From NCBI GenBank assembly GCA_031763025.1, contig JASSKH010000028.1:496001-560000 (forward strand): a stretch of DNA of 64,000 nucleotides, written 5' to 3'. The notes below the pieces were generated by a model. The model was not told the DNA's origin, searched no databases, and saw only the letters and a list, made by a program, of their open reading frames with translations. This stretch comes from Macrocystis pyrifera. Lineage: Eukaryota > Sar > Phaeophyceae > Laminariales > Laminariaceae. A program made the position numbers and the translations under genes. Positions 33,441 to 43,915 of this stretch are shown in pieces. Position 1 is the stretch's first letter. Every line of letters begins with the position of its first letter.

Positions 33441-33899
33441 TCACTCGCCAGACCGCGCGAGGTTCCCTCTCTACCCAGCCCGAGGCTCGATGCCCGTGTG
33501 GCTGCTGCTAGACCGCTGTAAGTCCTTGCGGGCTTCCTCGGCCCACCCCAAGGACGGGGCAGGCCGGAGAGATAGTTCTCAGTTTCAACGTAGCTTTCAT
33601 GCGGTGTTTTCACCCCAATAAAAACCTGAATGACATGTCATCATACTGCGTACAACAGGCACGACACACACATTCCATGACCTAGAGAAACAAAAACGAA
33701 ACAAAGAGAAAAAAACAAAGACAATTCGAAAGAGAAAAGAAACAAAAAAAAGAAACTAAAATATACCTGGTATATGTATATACTTCAGTATAGCAACAAA
33801 CCATCGTACCCCCACGTAGGGGACGTGGCAGACACTTGAAAAGAACGAGCTGGAAAAAAAAAAAGAAAAAGAAGAAAACACCACTAGTCGTCAACAGAG
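33441..33899. other. LINE 5' flank and T-rich (minus) sequence
   Basis: 33441-33640 is GC-rich and may hold the LINE 5' UTR. On the minus strand 33690-33900 is T-rich, like the 3' UTRs of the two other LINE copies, and probably belongs to the fragment at 33900-34060. TACCTGGTA lies at 33774. Confidence 0.4.
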
Positions 33900-34060
33900 T
33901 AAGACTAAGAACCAAGGTAAAAATAACAGTCAAACCAAACAAAGCACAAGGCATGCTCCAGGTAGCGGCAGCAGTTTATGGTACGAGTAGCACAGCCAGG
34001 GTCTCCCTGCTGGCCCGCCTGGTACCTTGCTACCCTGTCTGCCACCATCGTCCAGCGTTC
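33900..34060 (-). mobile_element. LINE 3' fragment (very short)
   Basis: The minus strand reads ADRVARYQA near 34040, as at the end of the full-length LINE, then CTACTCGTACCA and a GC-to-T-rich 3' UTR like the other copies. Most of the element is missing (5' truncation). Confidence 0.7.
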
Positions 34061-34179
34061 GTCAACTATGCCCGGCCCCTCGGCGTCAGACAGTACGAAA
34101 CAAGCAGAGCAGGCTCGTCATCCACCCACGCCACACGACTCCTTCAATAAGGCTTGTCAATCGGAGAAAGGAAGATAAA

Positions 34180-34645
34180 TGAAAATCACATAGGGTCACC
34201 GCAAAGAAGACAATAAAATGAAATAAAAATAAACAAAAACAACAGGAAGACAAAGGAAGACCACGTTCGAACCAGCTGCACCAGTTGGTGGTACGAGTAG
34301 TATAGGCATGTTCTACTTCTTAGTCTGCCCGGTACCTGGCTACCCTATCTGCCATCTCCTTCCTACTTTCGTCCACAGCAGTTTCCCTGCTACTCCTCTT
34401 CCCCCCCCTCTCCGCATTCCCTTGGTCGGGTTTTCTGCTACTCGTCTTGTTGCCCCTCCTCCCCCCATTCCCTTGGACACCACCCACGGCGGATGCGCGG
34501 CGCTGCCTGCTCAGCTCAGCCTCAGCCTCGTGCCACCTCACCATGAACCGTTCGGCTGCTTCCAGGATCCCCCGGTACCGCTTCCCCGCCTTTTTGGCAG
34601 CAGTGGGCCACAGTGCGGTCTCAACTCCAAACACCAAGGGAGCAA
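34180..34645 (-). mobile_element. 5'-truncated LINE copy
   Basis: The minus frame 34637-34320 carries VFGVETALWPTAAKKAGK, RGILEAAERFM, HEAEAELSRQRRASA and ends ADRVARYRAD. It is uninterrupted across the C5 run where the full-length copy is frameshifted. The 3' UTR follows to about 34180. Truncation at about 34645 is typical of incomplete target-primed reverse transcription. Confidence 0.85.
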
Positions 34646-34700
34646 GTTCCTACTGGCATGCAACTTTCTCGAAGACGGCATATCCGCCTTCGGTCTGCCA

Positions 34701-34975
34701 ACCACTGTTGGCGAATTGAGTCTGCCTCGCTCGGAAGAGCTTGGTAATTCTCTTCTGCACCGGCATCCGTCACCCCTCGAATTATTCGAGAGAGACGTCG
34801 ACCCATCAACCACGGTTTGCGATTTTAATCAGCCTCGCTCGGAAGAGCCTTGTGATTCTCTTCGGCGACGAACCACGGTTTGCGAATTGAATCTGCCCCG
34901 CTCGGAAGAGCTTGGTAATTCTGGAATCCGTCACTCCTCGTATTACTCGAGAGAGACGTCGACTCATCAACCAGG
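34701..34975 (+). repeat. Minisatellite of about 110 bp with a shortened middle unit
   Basis: ACCAC(T/G)GTT(T/G)GCGA units start at 34701, 34809 and 34872, each followed by GCTCGGAAGAGC. Units 1 and 3 share a further tail with CGAGAGAGACGTCGAC; unit 2 lacks it. In one plus frame it reads as repeats around PRSEELGNS, but the frame continues into the antisense LINE fragment and is unlikely to be a gene. Confidence 0.8.
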
Positions 34976-35168
34976 TGGGAGCCGTCGGCTACAGCGCCCC
35001 AGCCTGGGAAGACTAAAATCGGTGGGGCAGCAAGCTCGGCACGTCTTCCGTGTTATTTTTCTTCTCGATTTTGGTATTCACTGTTCGCTTTTTCATGAAT
35101 CATCCTCGCCCCCCCCCCCCCCCCCGTTGTGGATGGCATGTCGATGCTTTCGTTGACGATTTATTCCT
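34976..35168. other. Unassigned DNA with C17 run
   Basis: Seventeen C lie at 35109-35125. Confidence 0.6.
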
Positions 35169-36036
35169 GCCCCTTAGACCTATGCCAATGGGAACGCGAA
35201 GTATCAATAAAACGTTTGAATTCCAAAGATACCCGCCAAAATGTATTAGAACAGGCATCGCATGGGCACGTTTAGAAAAAAAAAAAGGTCCCAACTTTTG
35301 GAAAAGCCCGAAAAAAGCAAATCTGGGGCCGATGTTGGGCCAAGATCGGCTTGAGAAAAACTCAGGCCGATCTTTGGTTCGAAGCGGCGAGATTCCGAGT
35401 CCTCGACAGACATCGATCGACTAAACCAACGATTGCATCGACAAAACCAACGATTGCGTCCTGAATTCTGAACGGAGTGCGCTCGTTAGGGGCTCCGACC
35501 CACCCTTGGGTCACCGTCTTCACACAATGGCCAGTGACGTGTGGCGGGCGCTGACCAGGCGTACGATAAAAAAACAAATAGCCGCTGGTGTGTCCCAAAC
35601 AGAAGACAACATTTCTCGATCCGCCTCGAATGGCAAAAAACAGGTTTTTTTCAGGTTTGGGAGGATACCGCAGGACGCCGCCGGCAAGCTCTCGCCCCCT
35701 AAAGCAGTTATCCACATTCTATCTTCGATGCCGTCATCTATACTCATTGGCCTTGCCCGACACCAAGCGGGTTGGCCGTGGGCTGCGTCTATAACGAGAT
35801 CGAGCATCTATCGTCGCACGAGGCACGAGCTGACTTTATCAGCGTGTTGACAATTTGCAACGAGGGAATACAAATTGCGCCGCTGTAGCCGTTAAAAAAA
35901 AAGAAGGAAAATCAAACTTTTTTTCCCTTTTTTCCCACAGCGGCGGTACGAGGATATTTTCGGCTGTTTTTTTAAAGCAACATTTTTGAAAGAAAACTTT
36001 TGAACTTCGCGTTGCCATTGGCATAGGTCTTAGGGC
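35169..36036 (-). mobile_element. 868-bp element with about 34-bp terminal inverted repeats
   Basis: The left end 35169-35202 and the reverse complement of the right end 36003-36036 agree over GACCTATGCCAATGG and AACGCGAAGT with few mismatches. The interior 35615-35835 matches 7645-7856 inverted. No transposase frame is present, so it is non-autonomous. I see no convincing target-site duplication, so the exact ends are uncertain. Confidence 0.6.
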
Positions 36037-36227
36037 TAGGCCTTCCTTTCTTTGTCTTTCCTTTTTAAGTGCCTTGTCGGCTTCGTTGCCTCTCCGTTCA
36101 GGCGTGTGGGAGTGGATTTTGAGTAACCGCATCTTCGACTCATGTTCTAGTTCGTGGAATCGGGGTTTCCACGGATTTCCCATAATTCCGCATATGCGGC
36201 TCATCAGAGCGGGCTAGTGTTATGTTA
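36037..36227 (-). other. Possible short reading frame interrupted by the TIR element
   Basis: A minus frame starting at 36204 (MSRICGIMGNPWKPRF) reads about 55 codons with a Lys/Arg/Glu-rich end before it enters the TIR element. No family was recognised. Confidence 0.2.
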
Positions 36228-36490
36228 CTGCCTTAAATGAGGCTGAAAGCCCGGTAATTACCTGGTTTCAAGTATTGGGACCGTATTTGTGGTACTTGGG
36301 AGGCGTTTCGTAGATGGAAAACCAGGGGTTTTCCTCGGCTCCCAGTCTCCGCGTGCACGAAAGGAGTAACGCTGCTCTTCTGCTATGTCTAAGCGACCAA
36401 CACACGTGAGTACCAACGAGCACTGACTTAATAGGCAAATTTGCCCAGGGATACAAAGTGTCCCGACCTTGATCTTAACATCTTCGCCTG
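36228..36490 (+). repeat. Dispersed repeat, copy 2
   Basis: It matches 25105-25245, with an extra segment of about 120 bp at 36246-36369. Confidence 0.7.
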
Positions 36491-37826
36491 CATCGTGAGT
36501 GAAATTTAGTCCGCGCATGCCCAATATAATTTTGTTATCTTAAAAATATAGACACAAATCCTTCATCACTTAATGCTGCACGGTAGTAGCAGTGAAGATG
36601 ATGGTATCGATACTATATAATAATTATTTGCTTAAAACAGTAAGAACAGGTACCACCAGGTAAGAAATACACACCGGAGAATCTCCCCATTGTTTTGCTC
36701 ATGAATCTGGAATTATTAATAATAAGCGCTGGACCATATCCAGCATATATAACACACACCCGATTTAGACTGCCAACTTCTACCATAAAGCCTACCACAC
36801 CTTATGCGCCGGGAAGGGCGGGCGGGTTCTTCTTTCAAATCGCGGACCTCCTTTCGAATGTCAGCCCCCTGCTCGTCCACACCCACGAGTAGCTACTCTT
36901 AATAGATGGCCTTCTTCCTCACTATCTCAACCATTCCCAGCCTCTGTCTTCCCAGTTTAACCAACTGCACCCGTCGTCAACTCCATGACACCCTTGCCTA
37001 TCCCCTAGGCTAACGATTCAATACCTCTCCACAAACTCAAGATTTCCTCCGGACGATCTTGCACACTCGTGCAACCTCGAGATTATTCACTTTTTTACTA
37101 CTTTCCAAGCATACGAGTAAACGCACGCACTCCTTCAATTCTGCATCTTCAGACATGTCTTCCTCGTGTACGGACCGTGTTTCCTGAACCCGCAGTACGT
37201 GCGATCGAAGCGTTAAACACAGCTGGCGAAGATGAGTATCGACGAAATAATCAATCTCATAGCTGTTGTTACTCGTATTAATATATATATATATATATAC
37301 CTGGTATATATTATTGCATTTTTCTGGGATTCGGCATTACAAAAATCACGATTCGCGGCTTTTTTATATGACAAATATCACGATCCGTGACATATCAGTT
37401 TTAACTAAAAAAACTGAACAAATGATGTTTTACGTCACGTTACCCACTCACTCTACAAATATGTATGGTATGCACTCGTTTGACGAGCATACGACGTAAC
37501 CTGCTCGCCTCGAATGCGTAGTATCTCTAAGTTTAAGTGAGATGCGTGTTTTGTTCACAACCGACGGAATTAATTATTTGTAGTCATGGACTCTACCGAC
37601 GGAAACTAAATGGCTTAATTTGTTCAGAGGCAGAGAAAAGAGAAGAACAGCCATGCTCGCCCCGTGCCCCCTCCTAGTTTCTCGTGATAGGTGCACGAGT
37701 AGAGCACGGCACTGCGCGCTGCCGGTTGATAGGCCTATAGAGGCTAGGCCTACTGTTGTGGTTTCTCCCGCCCACCCGCCCCTTTTTTCTTTCGAAGGTG
37801 GGTGGAACGGAGCGGCCACATGGTGC
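36491..37826. other. Unassigned DNA with (TA)n
   Basis: A TA run at 37280-37299 leads directly into TACCTGGTA (37298-37306). A block near 37220-37262 (GACGAAATAATCAATCTCATAG) resembles 4806-4845. No gene recognised. Confidence 0.4.
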
Positions 37827-38333
37827 TGTAATGCGGAGACCGCTCTAGGGTAGTGGTAAGGGTAGTGGTAAGGGACGCAGGTGGTTCTGGCAGCTGGAAA
37901 GCAGTGCTTCGCTTGTTCTGATTTAGATCTTCTTAGTGATGGCGAGAGCTGAGGAGGTGCTCTGGTAGAGAAGTGAGAGGTAGGGGGGCGGGACTCGACG
38001 CCCAGATGTACGCGTCCCACCCCACGTCACAAGCTCTCCTAAATTACTCTTATCTGATGTACGCCTACAGAACTTTCCTATGGCTACCGATCGTTCTTCT
38101 GCTAATATAAGAACTTCTCACTTCGTGGTCCTATCTGCGTTAAGGAACATTACTCTCGTCTAACGGGTTTTCCGCCCTAGGGAACATTCCTAAGATAACG
38201 TTACTCTCAACTAACGGAATATCTGCCGGGTTAATCCATTCTTTGGATTATTCTCGTATTCGTGAGACTACAAGACTGCAACATATTGTATATATATATA
38301 TCTATAGCCCATGAGTACTCTACTCATATCACA
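37827..38333 (-). repeat. 3' LTR of element 2
   Basis: 507 bp, TG...CA on the minus strand, over 95 percent identical by eye to 38600-39110. Confidence 0.9.
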
Positions 38334-38599
38334 TTAGCCCACCCTGAATAGTCGTATATGTAGACCACAAGATGGTCGGAAGATGATGACAAAATTCATC
38401 CCAAACGACCAGGAAAAAGGTGGTCGAAGATGCGGCTATTCGAAACAAAAGAATTGAGGCTATAGATCCCCCCCACACCTCGTAATAAAACCCAAATACT
38501 ACGACGAGGGGGTGTTCGCTGAGAACAACGACTGAAAGGGAGACTAAAGGAAAGAGAGACAGAACTCAAGCAGAGGCATGTCCTGCCGTCGACGCCAGA

Positions 38600-39110
38600 T
38601 GTAATGCGGAGACCGCTCTAGGGTAGTGGTAAGGGTAGTGGTAAGGGACGCAGGTGGTTCTGGCAGCTGGAAAGCGGTGCTAAGCTTCTTCTGATTTAGA
38701 TCTTCTTAGTGATGGCGAGAGCTGAGGAGGTGCTCTCGTAGAGAAGTGAGAGGTAGGGGGGCGGGACTCGACGCCCAGATATACGCGTCCCACCCCACGC
38801 CACAAGCTCTCCTAAATTACTCTTATCTGATGTACGCCTACAGAACTTTCCTATGGCTACCGATCGTTCTTCTGCTAATATAAGAACTTCTCACTTCGTG
38901 ATCCTATCTGCGTTAAGAAACATTACTCTCGTCTAACGGGTTTTCCGCCCTAGGGAACATTCCTAAGATAACGTTACTCTCAACTAACGGAATATCTGCC
39001 GGGTTAATCCATTCTTTGGATTATTCTCGTATTCGTGAGACTACAAGACTGCAACATATTATATATATATATATATATCGATAGCCCATGAGTACTCTAC
39101 TCATATCACA
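38600..39110 (-). repeat. 5' LTR of element 2
   Basis: 511 bp. The TA microsatellite near 39060-39078 is longer than in the other LTR. It shares with the 3' LTR an extra CCTAGGGAACATTCC segment that element 1 lacks. Confidence 0.9.
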
Positions 39111-39114
39111 GTGC

Positions 39115-39672
39115 TGGCCACACCGTATTATAGTTTATTTTTGTACCAGATATGCGATTAACTGGTTGCGATTCGGGGCTCTCACTAGGAGAGTGAGGTA
39201 TGTCAACGGTTGACGACCATTGGAGGTCTCGGTTGTCGGAGACTGCGTTTGTTAGAGCCCCGGCCAGTCGGCTGAGGGGGGGGAACTCCCAGGTACTGGC
39301 AGTACGATGGGCAACGAGAGTCAGCGGCCGGTGTCGCGGCTCTCGTACCACGCCAGTAGATTCCCCCTCCGACGTCGCAGAGAATAATAATATGACAATT
39401 CGAAGGATATACAACAAGACTATTATTACCTACTATTAACGAGTAATGTTTAGATCCAGGATTCGAGTCTCCATATATAAAATCACACTTATTTATTTAT
39501 TTATTTATTTATTATTTTTTTTTTTCATCATCACTTTTACTTTCCAGCCCACTCGTAGGAGGTTTTACCCTCGACAATCTTCTGGACAAGCCGTGGTCAC
39601 AGGTGTCGTCCCTTCTCCCCCCCGGTACGTGCCTTTAGTTTTTATCGCGCATAGGGTTCAGCATTCCCACTG
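39115..39672. other. Unassigned DNA with (TTTA)n
   Basis: A TTTA microsatellite and T run lie at 39489-39527. A minus frame at 39106-39417 starts in DNA flanking the LTR and shows no domain. Confidence 0.45.
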
Positions 39673-39800
39673 CTCGTCGATTTTCATCGAATGTACAGCT
39701 AACTCACGCTCTCGCGCTTTCCGCAAATCAATTTATCTCGTCGATTTTCATCGAATGTACAGCTAACTCACGCTCTCGCGCTTTCCGCAAATCAATTTAT
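39673..39800. repeat. Perfect 64-bp tandem duplication
   Basis: Units 39673-39736 and 39737-39800 are identical over the whole 64 bases (CTCGTCGATTTTCATC...). It directly abuts the tRNA-like sequence, so recent slippage or a duplication tied to that element is likely. Confidence 0.95.
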
Positions 39801-39810
39801 GCAAGAAAAA

Positions 39811-39905
39811 GTCCCTATGAGCAAGCACTCCGTGAGACTCGAACTCACGAAATTGATCTTGATAGGCTCGCGGACCACCTACCAAGCCACCGGGGACGCC
39901 GGTCC
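39811..39905 (-). ncRNA. tRNA-like sequence with Pol III promoter boxes
   Basis: On the minus strand TGGCTTGGTAGG (A-box-like) is followed after 33 bases by GTTCGAGTC (exact B-box core) within a perfect T-arm, GTGAG-TTCGAGT-CTCAC. A T5 terminator lies about 25 bases further (39811-39815 on plus reads AAAAA). The acceptor stem does not pair and no anticodon arm is clear, so it is not a functional tRNA; a tRNA-derived SINE head or a decayed tRNA gene fits better. Confidence 0.45.
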
Positions 39906-39934
39906 CCCGTTTCAAATGGCTGTCTATTGTGGTC

Positions 39935-40610
39935 CCTAATTCCAGTTAATTGAACGGCGTCGAGCTCTATTATCCAGACAATTTCTATCAAGTGACCCCT
40001 ACCTGACGCTATTGTCCAGACAATTTCACTTTATAGGTAGTCTCCGTAATCAATGGTCCGGACAATTCCAATTTAATGGAATTTCTCCTAAATAAATTGT
40101 CCGGCCAATTCCAATTGACAGACTGTCTCCTGAATCAATTGTCTCGACAATTCCAATTGATAGTCGGCCCCCCGAAATAGTTGTCCGAACAATTTCAATT
40201 AATAGACTGACGCCAAAAGTATTTGTCCGGACAACTGCAATTAATAGACAGTCTCCCAGATCTATTGGCCCGATAATTCCTATTTATACACAGTCTCCAA
40301 AATCAATTGTCTGGGCAATTTCAATTAGCAGACTGGTTTCTAAATCACGCCAAAAGTATTTGTCCCGACAACTGCAATTAATAGACAGTCTCCCAGATCA
40401 ATTGGCCCGATAGTTCCTATTTATACAGTCTCCAAAATCAATTGTCTGGACAAATTAGAAGACTGGTTTCTAAACCAATTGTCCGGGCAATTCCAATTAA
40501 TAGACGGTATACAAAATCAATTATCCCGACAATTTCGACTAATACGAAATCTCCAAAACTACTCCAGACAATGCCATCATTCGTGGGCAGTCTCCTATAT
40601 TAACTGCCCT
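39935..40610 (+). repeat. 42-bp satellite, array 1
   Basis: Units of about 42 bp with the consensus dyad AATTGTCCGGACAATT followed by CCAATTAATAGACAGTCTCC. About 15 diverged units, plus a short internal duplication (blocks around 40215-40310 and 40355-40450). Confidence 0.9.
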
Positions 40611-40829
40611 TACATTTCAAAACAACAGTGCATACGGATTACTTTGTTTCGTGAAAAGTTTTTTTAATGATTTACATCTAAGCACATGGACTAAGCGGTA
40701 TCAAAACTTCCTACTTGCGGACATAAAATACAAAGCTAACGTTTAGGTGTCCCGCCCTTTTCTGCTTATGCCTTGGACAATAGACCTACCAATAGACTAT
40801 TGCCCCTACAGCAGAGTCACGAAGTTGTC
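40611..40829. other. Spacer between satellite arrays
   Basis: No repeat unit and no gene recognised. Confidence 0.5.
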
Positions 40830-41320
40830 TATTAATTGGAATTGTCCGGGCAAGTGGTGTCATAGATTATCTAGCAATTGAAATTGTTTAGACAATTGAT
40901 CTTGGATACTGTCTAACAATTGTATTTATTCGTACAATTGATATCGGGCACTGTTTAACAATTGTAATTGTCCGGACAAATAATTTTGGAGACTCTCTAT
41001 CAATTGAAGTTGCCCTGACAATGGATTTCAGAGACTGTCCATTAACTGGAATTGTCTGAACAATTGATGTTTGGTGCTTTTCAATAATTGGAATTGTCCA
41101 GACAAATGAGCTCGAAGACTGCCTATCAATTGAAATTGTACAGGCTGTCTATTGATTGGAATTGCTTGAACGATAGATTTCGGGTGATTTACATGAATTG
41201 GACTTGTCGGGGCAACTGCTCTGAGATGCCGTCTATTAATTGGAATTGTCCGGACAACGGGATTCGGAAGCGATCTACTAATTGGAATTGTCATGACCAT
41301 CGAGTTTAAGAGGGCTCTGT
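40830..41320 (-). repeat. 42-bp satellite, array 2 (inverted)
   Basis: The same unit in reverse orientation (TATTAATTGGAATTGTCCGG), about 12 units. Frames open on both strands reflect a unit length divisible by three. Confidence 0.9.
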
Positions 41321-41589
41321 TATTTGAAAGCTGGCAGCTACTTGAAGAACTACATTTGATTTGGTTAGTACACAACAGCACCACCATGCTAGTATTGCCT
41401 CTACAATAGGATCGGGAACTTCCCTCAATACGCAATCATTTGCAAGGTCCTTTATTGTACAATATTACAAAAGTAGTACCAGTTCAATGGGGAATGTCTT
41501 CTACCGTAGGTACACGCCCATGACATTTATCGAGCAAGTGATTTCTTGCGCGGCATGTGAAGTGAATTATGCGGACAGTTCCAACTACT
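41321..41589. other. Spacer between satellite arrays
   Basis: Non-repeat DNA; no gene recognised. Confidence 0.5.
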
Positions 41590-42140
41590 TTCCAGTCGCC
41601 GAAGTCCGTTTGGACAATTCTATTTAATTGACAGCACCCGAAATTAATTGTGCGGACAATTTCAGTTAATAAGCAGCAGCCGAAATCAAATGTTCAGACA
41701 AATCCAATTAATAGACAGCTCCCAAAATCAGTTGTCTGAACAATTTCAGTTAGTGGACAACACCCGAAATCAGTTGTCTGGGCAATTCCAATTATTGGAT
41801 AGCACCCGAAATCAATTTGCTGAATAATTCCAATTAATTGGCAGTCTCCGCAACCAATTGTTTGGACAATTCCAATTCATAGACAACACTCGAAACCTAT
41901 TGCTCACACAGTTCCAATTAGTAGATGGTATTCGAAACCAATTGCCTGGACAATTCCAATTCATAGACAATCGCCGAAAACAATTGCCTGGCCTATCTCA
42001 ATTAATGGGAATCGCCGAAATCAATTGAATTGACAATTTCAATTAATAGACAGTCACCAAAAACAATTGTCAAGACAAATCCAATTAACACACCTCCTGA
42101 ATCAATTGTAGACACAATAGACTATTGAAATAGTAATTGT
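41590..42140 (+). repeat. 42-bp satellite, array 3
   Basis: About 13 units in the same orientation as array 1, ending at CAATTGTAGACACAATAG. Confidence 0.9.
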
Positions 42141-42446
42141 CCAGGGTGTGAAGTTATATATATATGGAATTTGATATTCTCAATTGCAGTACTATTAATA
42201 GTGACACCAACTGTCGAGAGCGCCTATTATTGTGGTGGGTGGGCACACACTTCGGCGAGAGTCGACGAGGGAAGAAAAGGCTGAATTCTTCCCGCGATTT
42301 TAATTGCAAGGCACGTGCCATGGTGGGGAGGGGACATAGGAGCCTACTTAGTGGCCCCGGTTGAGTTATGACGTTACAAGCTAGAAACGAGGAATCAGGA
42401 CCCAGGACCAAGAAGGGCGAAGACAATAAATGGATGTAAAGGAAAA
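42141..42446. other. Unassigned DNA
   Basis: A TA run occurs near 42157. No gene recognised. Confidence 0.4.
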
Positions 42447-42571
42447 AAAAAGGTGCGCACACTTGTATCTGGTAGGTACATACCACATGCTACCGCAGTA
42501 GGTATAAAAAAAAGGTACGCACACTTGTATGTGGGAGGTACATACCATATACTACTCTAGTAGGTATAAAA
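42447..42571. repeat. About 62-bp tandem duplication
   Basis: A-run plus GGT(G/A)CGCACACTTGTAT at 42447 and 42508, each ending AGTAGGTATAAAAA. Confidence 0.85.
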
Positions 42572-42841
42572 ATACACAAGAATTGCAGCCGAGGCATCGG
42601 AGACTCATCATACGTACGCCAATAAAAACCAGCGTACGTATGGACTATCTGATTGGCTGAAAATCAGGCTGACACATTGAAAGCCAGACAAAGTAGACAA
42701 ATTCATGTGCACCCGGCCATTTTCAAGCCAAAAACAGGTACGATGTGTGGCTGGCCAATGGCAGGGCTGCTGTCGTGTTTTTTTCACTCCTTTTTCGTGT
42801 GTGTCTGATTTGGTTCAAAATGGCCTCCGAGTAGGTTCGAC

Positions 42842-43094
42842 AATCTGTGAGCTCGGATCTTCAGGGGAGTCTTGACTTAAAACTTGCGTAGCGCGGTCTG
42901 CACTTCGGAATCGTCGGCCACAGTTGAGAAATTTCCTGGTTCGCTTTATGGCCCGTTTTTGGCCAGTTTTGGCTGCGGTTTGGGGTTAGGGTTAGGGTTA
43001 GGTGTTGGGTTGGGTCTTCGCCCGTACCTTGATCCCAACAGGAACCAAAAATACCTGAACAGCCTACGAAGCTGAAGATCCGAGCTCACAGATT
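42842..43094. mobile_element. 253-bp foldback element with internal TTAGGG repeats
   Basis: 42842-42864 and 43072-43094 are perfect 23-bp inverted repeats (outer end AATCTGTGAGCTCGG). Inside, 42976-43003 reads GGTTAGGG repeats, (TTAGGG)3 plus variants. No coding frame. Target duplication is not obvious. Confidence 0.7.
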
Positions 43095-43179
43095 ATAATA
43101 AGACCTCTATATTGGACCAGATATACCTGATTCTGGCTATTGTAAACGCCTTCACTGAACGCGATGAAGAAAAGGCAAA

Positions 43180-43690
43180 ATGATGGACCATGCTACAAAG
43201 TGAAAGAGGTTGCTGACTACTTTGACGGGATGGATGAACCATGATACCAAGTGAACGATATTTGCTAACCACGTATTATGACGGGATGGATGGACACTGA
43301 TAAAAAGTGAACGATGTTTGCTGACTATTATCATAATACGATGGAATGGATGGACATCGATAAAAAGTGAACGTTGTTTGCTGACTATTATTGTGATGGA
43401 ATGGATGGACATTGATAAAAAGTGAACGATGTTTGTTTGCTGACTATTATTGTGTGTGATGGAATGGATGGACCATGATATATAATATGCACATTGTTTG
43501 CTGACTATTGTGATGGGATGGATGGACCATGATACAGAGTGAACGATGTTTGCTGACTAATGGGATGGGATGGATGGACCATGATACAAAGTGAACGAGG
43601 TTGTTGACCATAATGGGATGGATAGACCACGATAAAAAGGGGACAGTAGTGGATCGCTGACTATTGTGAGGGGATGGTACATGAAAATAA
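43180..43690. repeat. Minisatellite of about 55-60 bp
   Basis: Nine or so units carry GTGAACGATGTTTGCTGACTA and GATGG(G/A)ATGGATGGAC. Unit length varies by small insertions such as GTTTGTTTG and GTGTGTG. Confidence 0.9.
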
Positions 43691-43915
43691 GACAATTGCC
43701 TTTTATTTCGAAGCAGAAAGGAGGACCAGGTGCTACTTGAAAGTTGTGAAGAATGGCCAACATGGCATTTGCCAAACAATAACGCGAATGTATCGTCTAG
43801 AGTGATGGTTACGATGAGGAAATTGATCAGACGGTTTCGGAGTATAATATTCTAGAGCGAATAATGGGATTGCGGAAGGATTGCCACCGGACAAAGAAGA
43901 GGCTGCAAGGCACGT

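Larger units (their letters stand above)
37827..39110 (-). mobile_element. Second deletion derivative of the LTR element (element 2)
   Basis: LTRs at 38600-39110 (5' on minus) and 37827-38333 (3' on minus) enclose only 266 bp: the primer-binding site end (CCGTCGACGCCA on plus, 38587-38598) and the last 245 bp before the 3' LTR. GTGC flanks both sides (37823-37826 and 39111-39114), a 4-bp target-site duplication. All coding sequence is gone, so the element is TRIM-like and moved by enzymes of another copy. Confidence 0.9.

Noticed and set aside
34308-35156. 282-codon plus-strand gene
   Set aside because: The first third is antisense to a truncated LINE tail and the rest is a minisatellite.
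39811-39905. Functional tRNA gene
   Set aside because: Only the A and B boxes and the T-arm fit; acceptor and anticodon stems do not pair.
39935-42140. CRISPR array (palindromic 16-bp core with 26-bp spacers)
   Set aside because: The spacers are related to each other, units are diverged throughout, no cas genes exist and the DNA is eukaryotic. It is a satellite.
42976-43003. Chromosome end (true telomere)
   Set aside because: Only about three perfect TTAGGG units, internal to a foldback element, with unique DNA on both sides.
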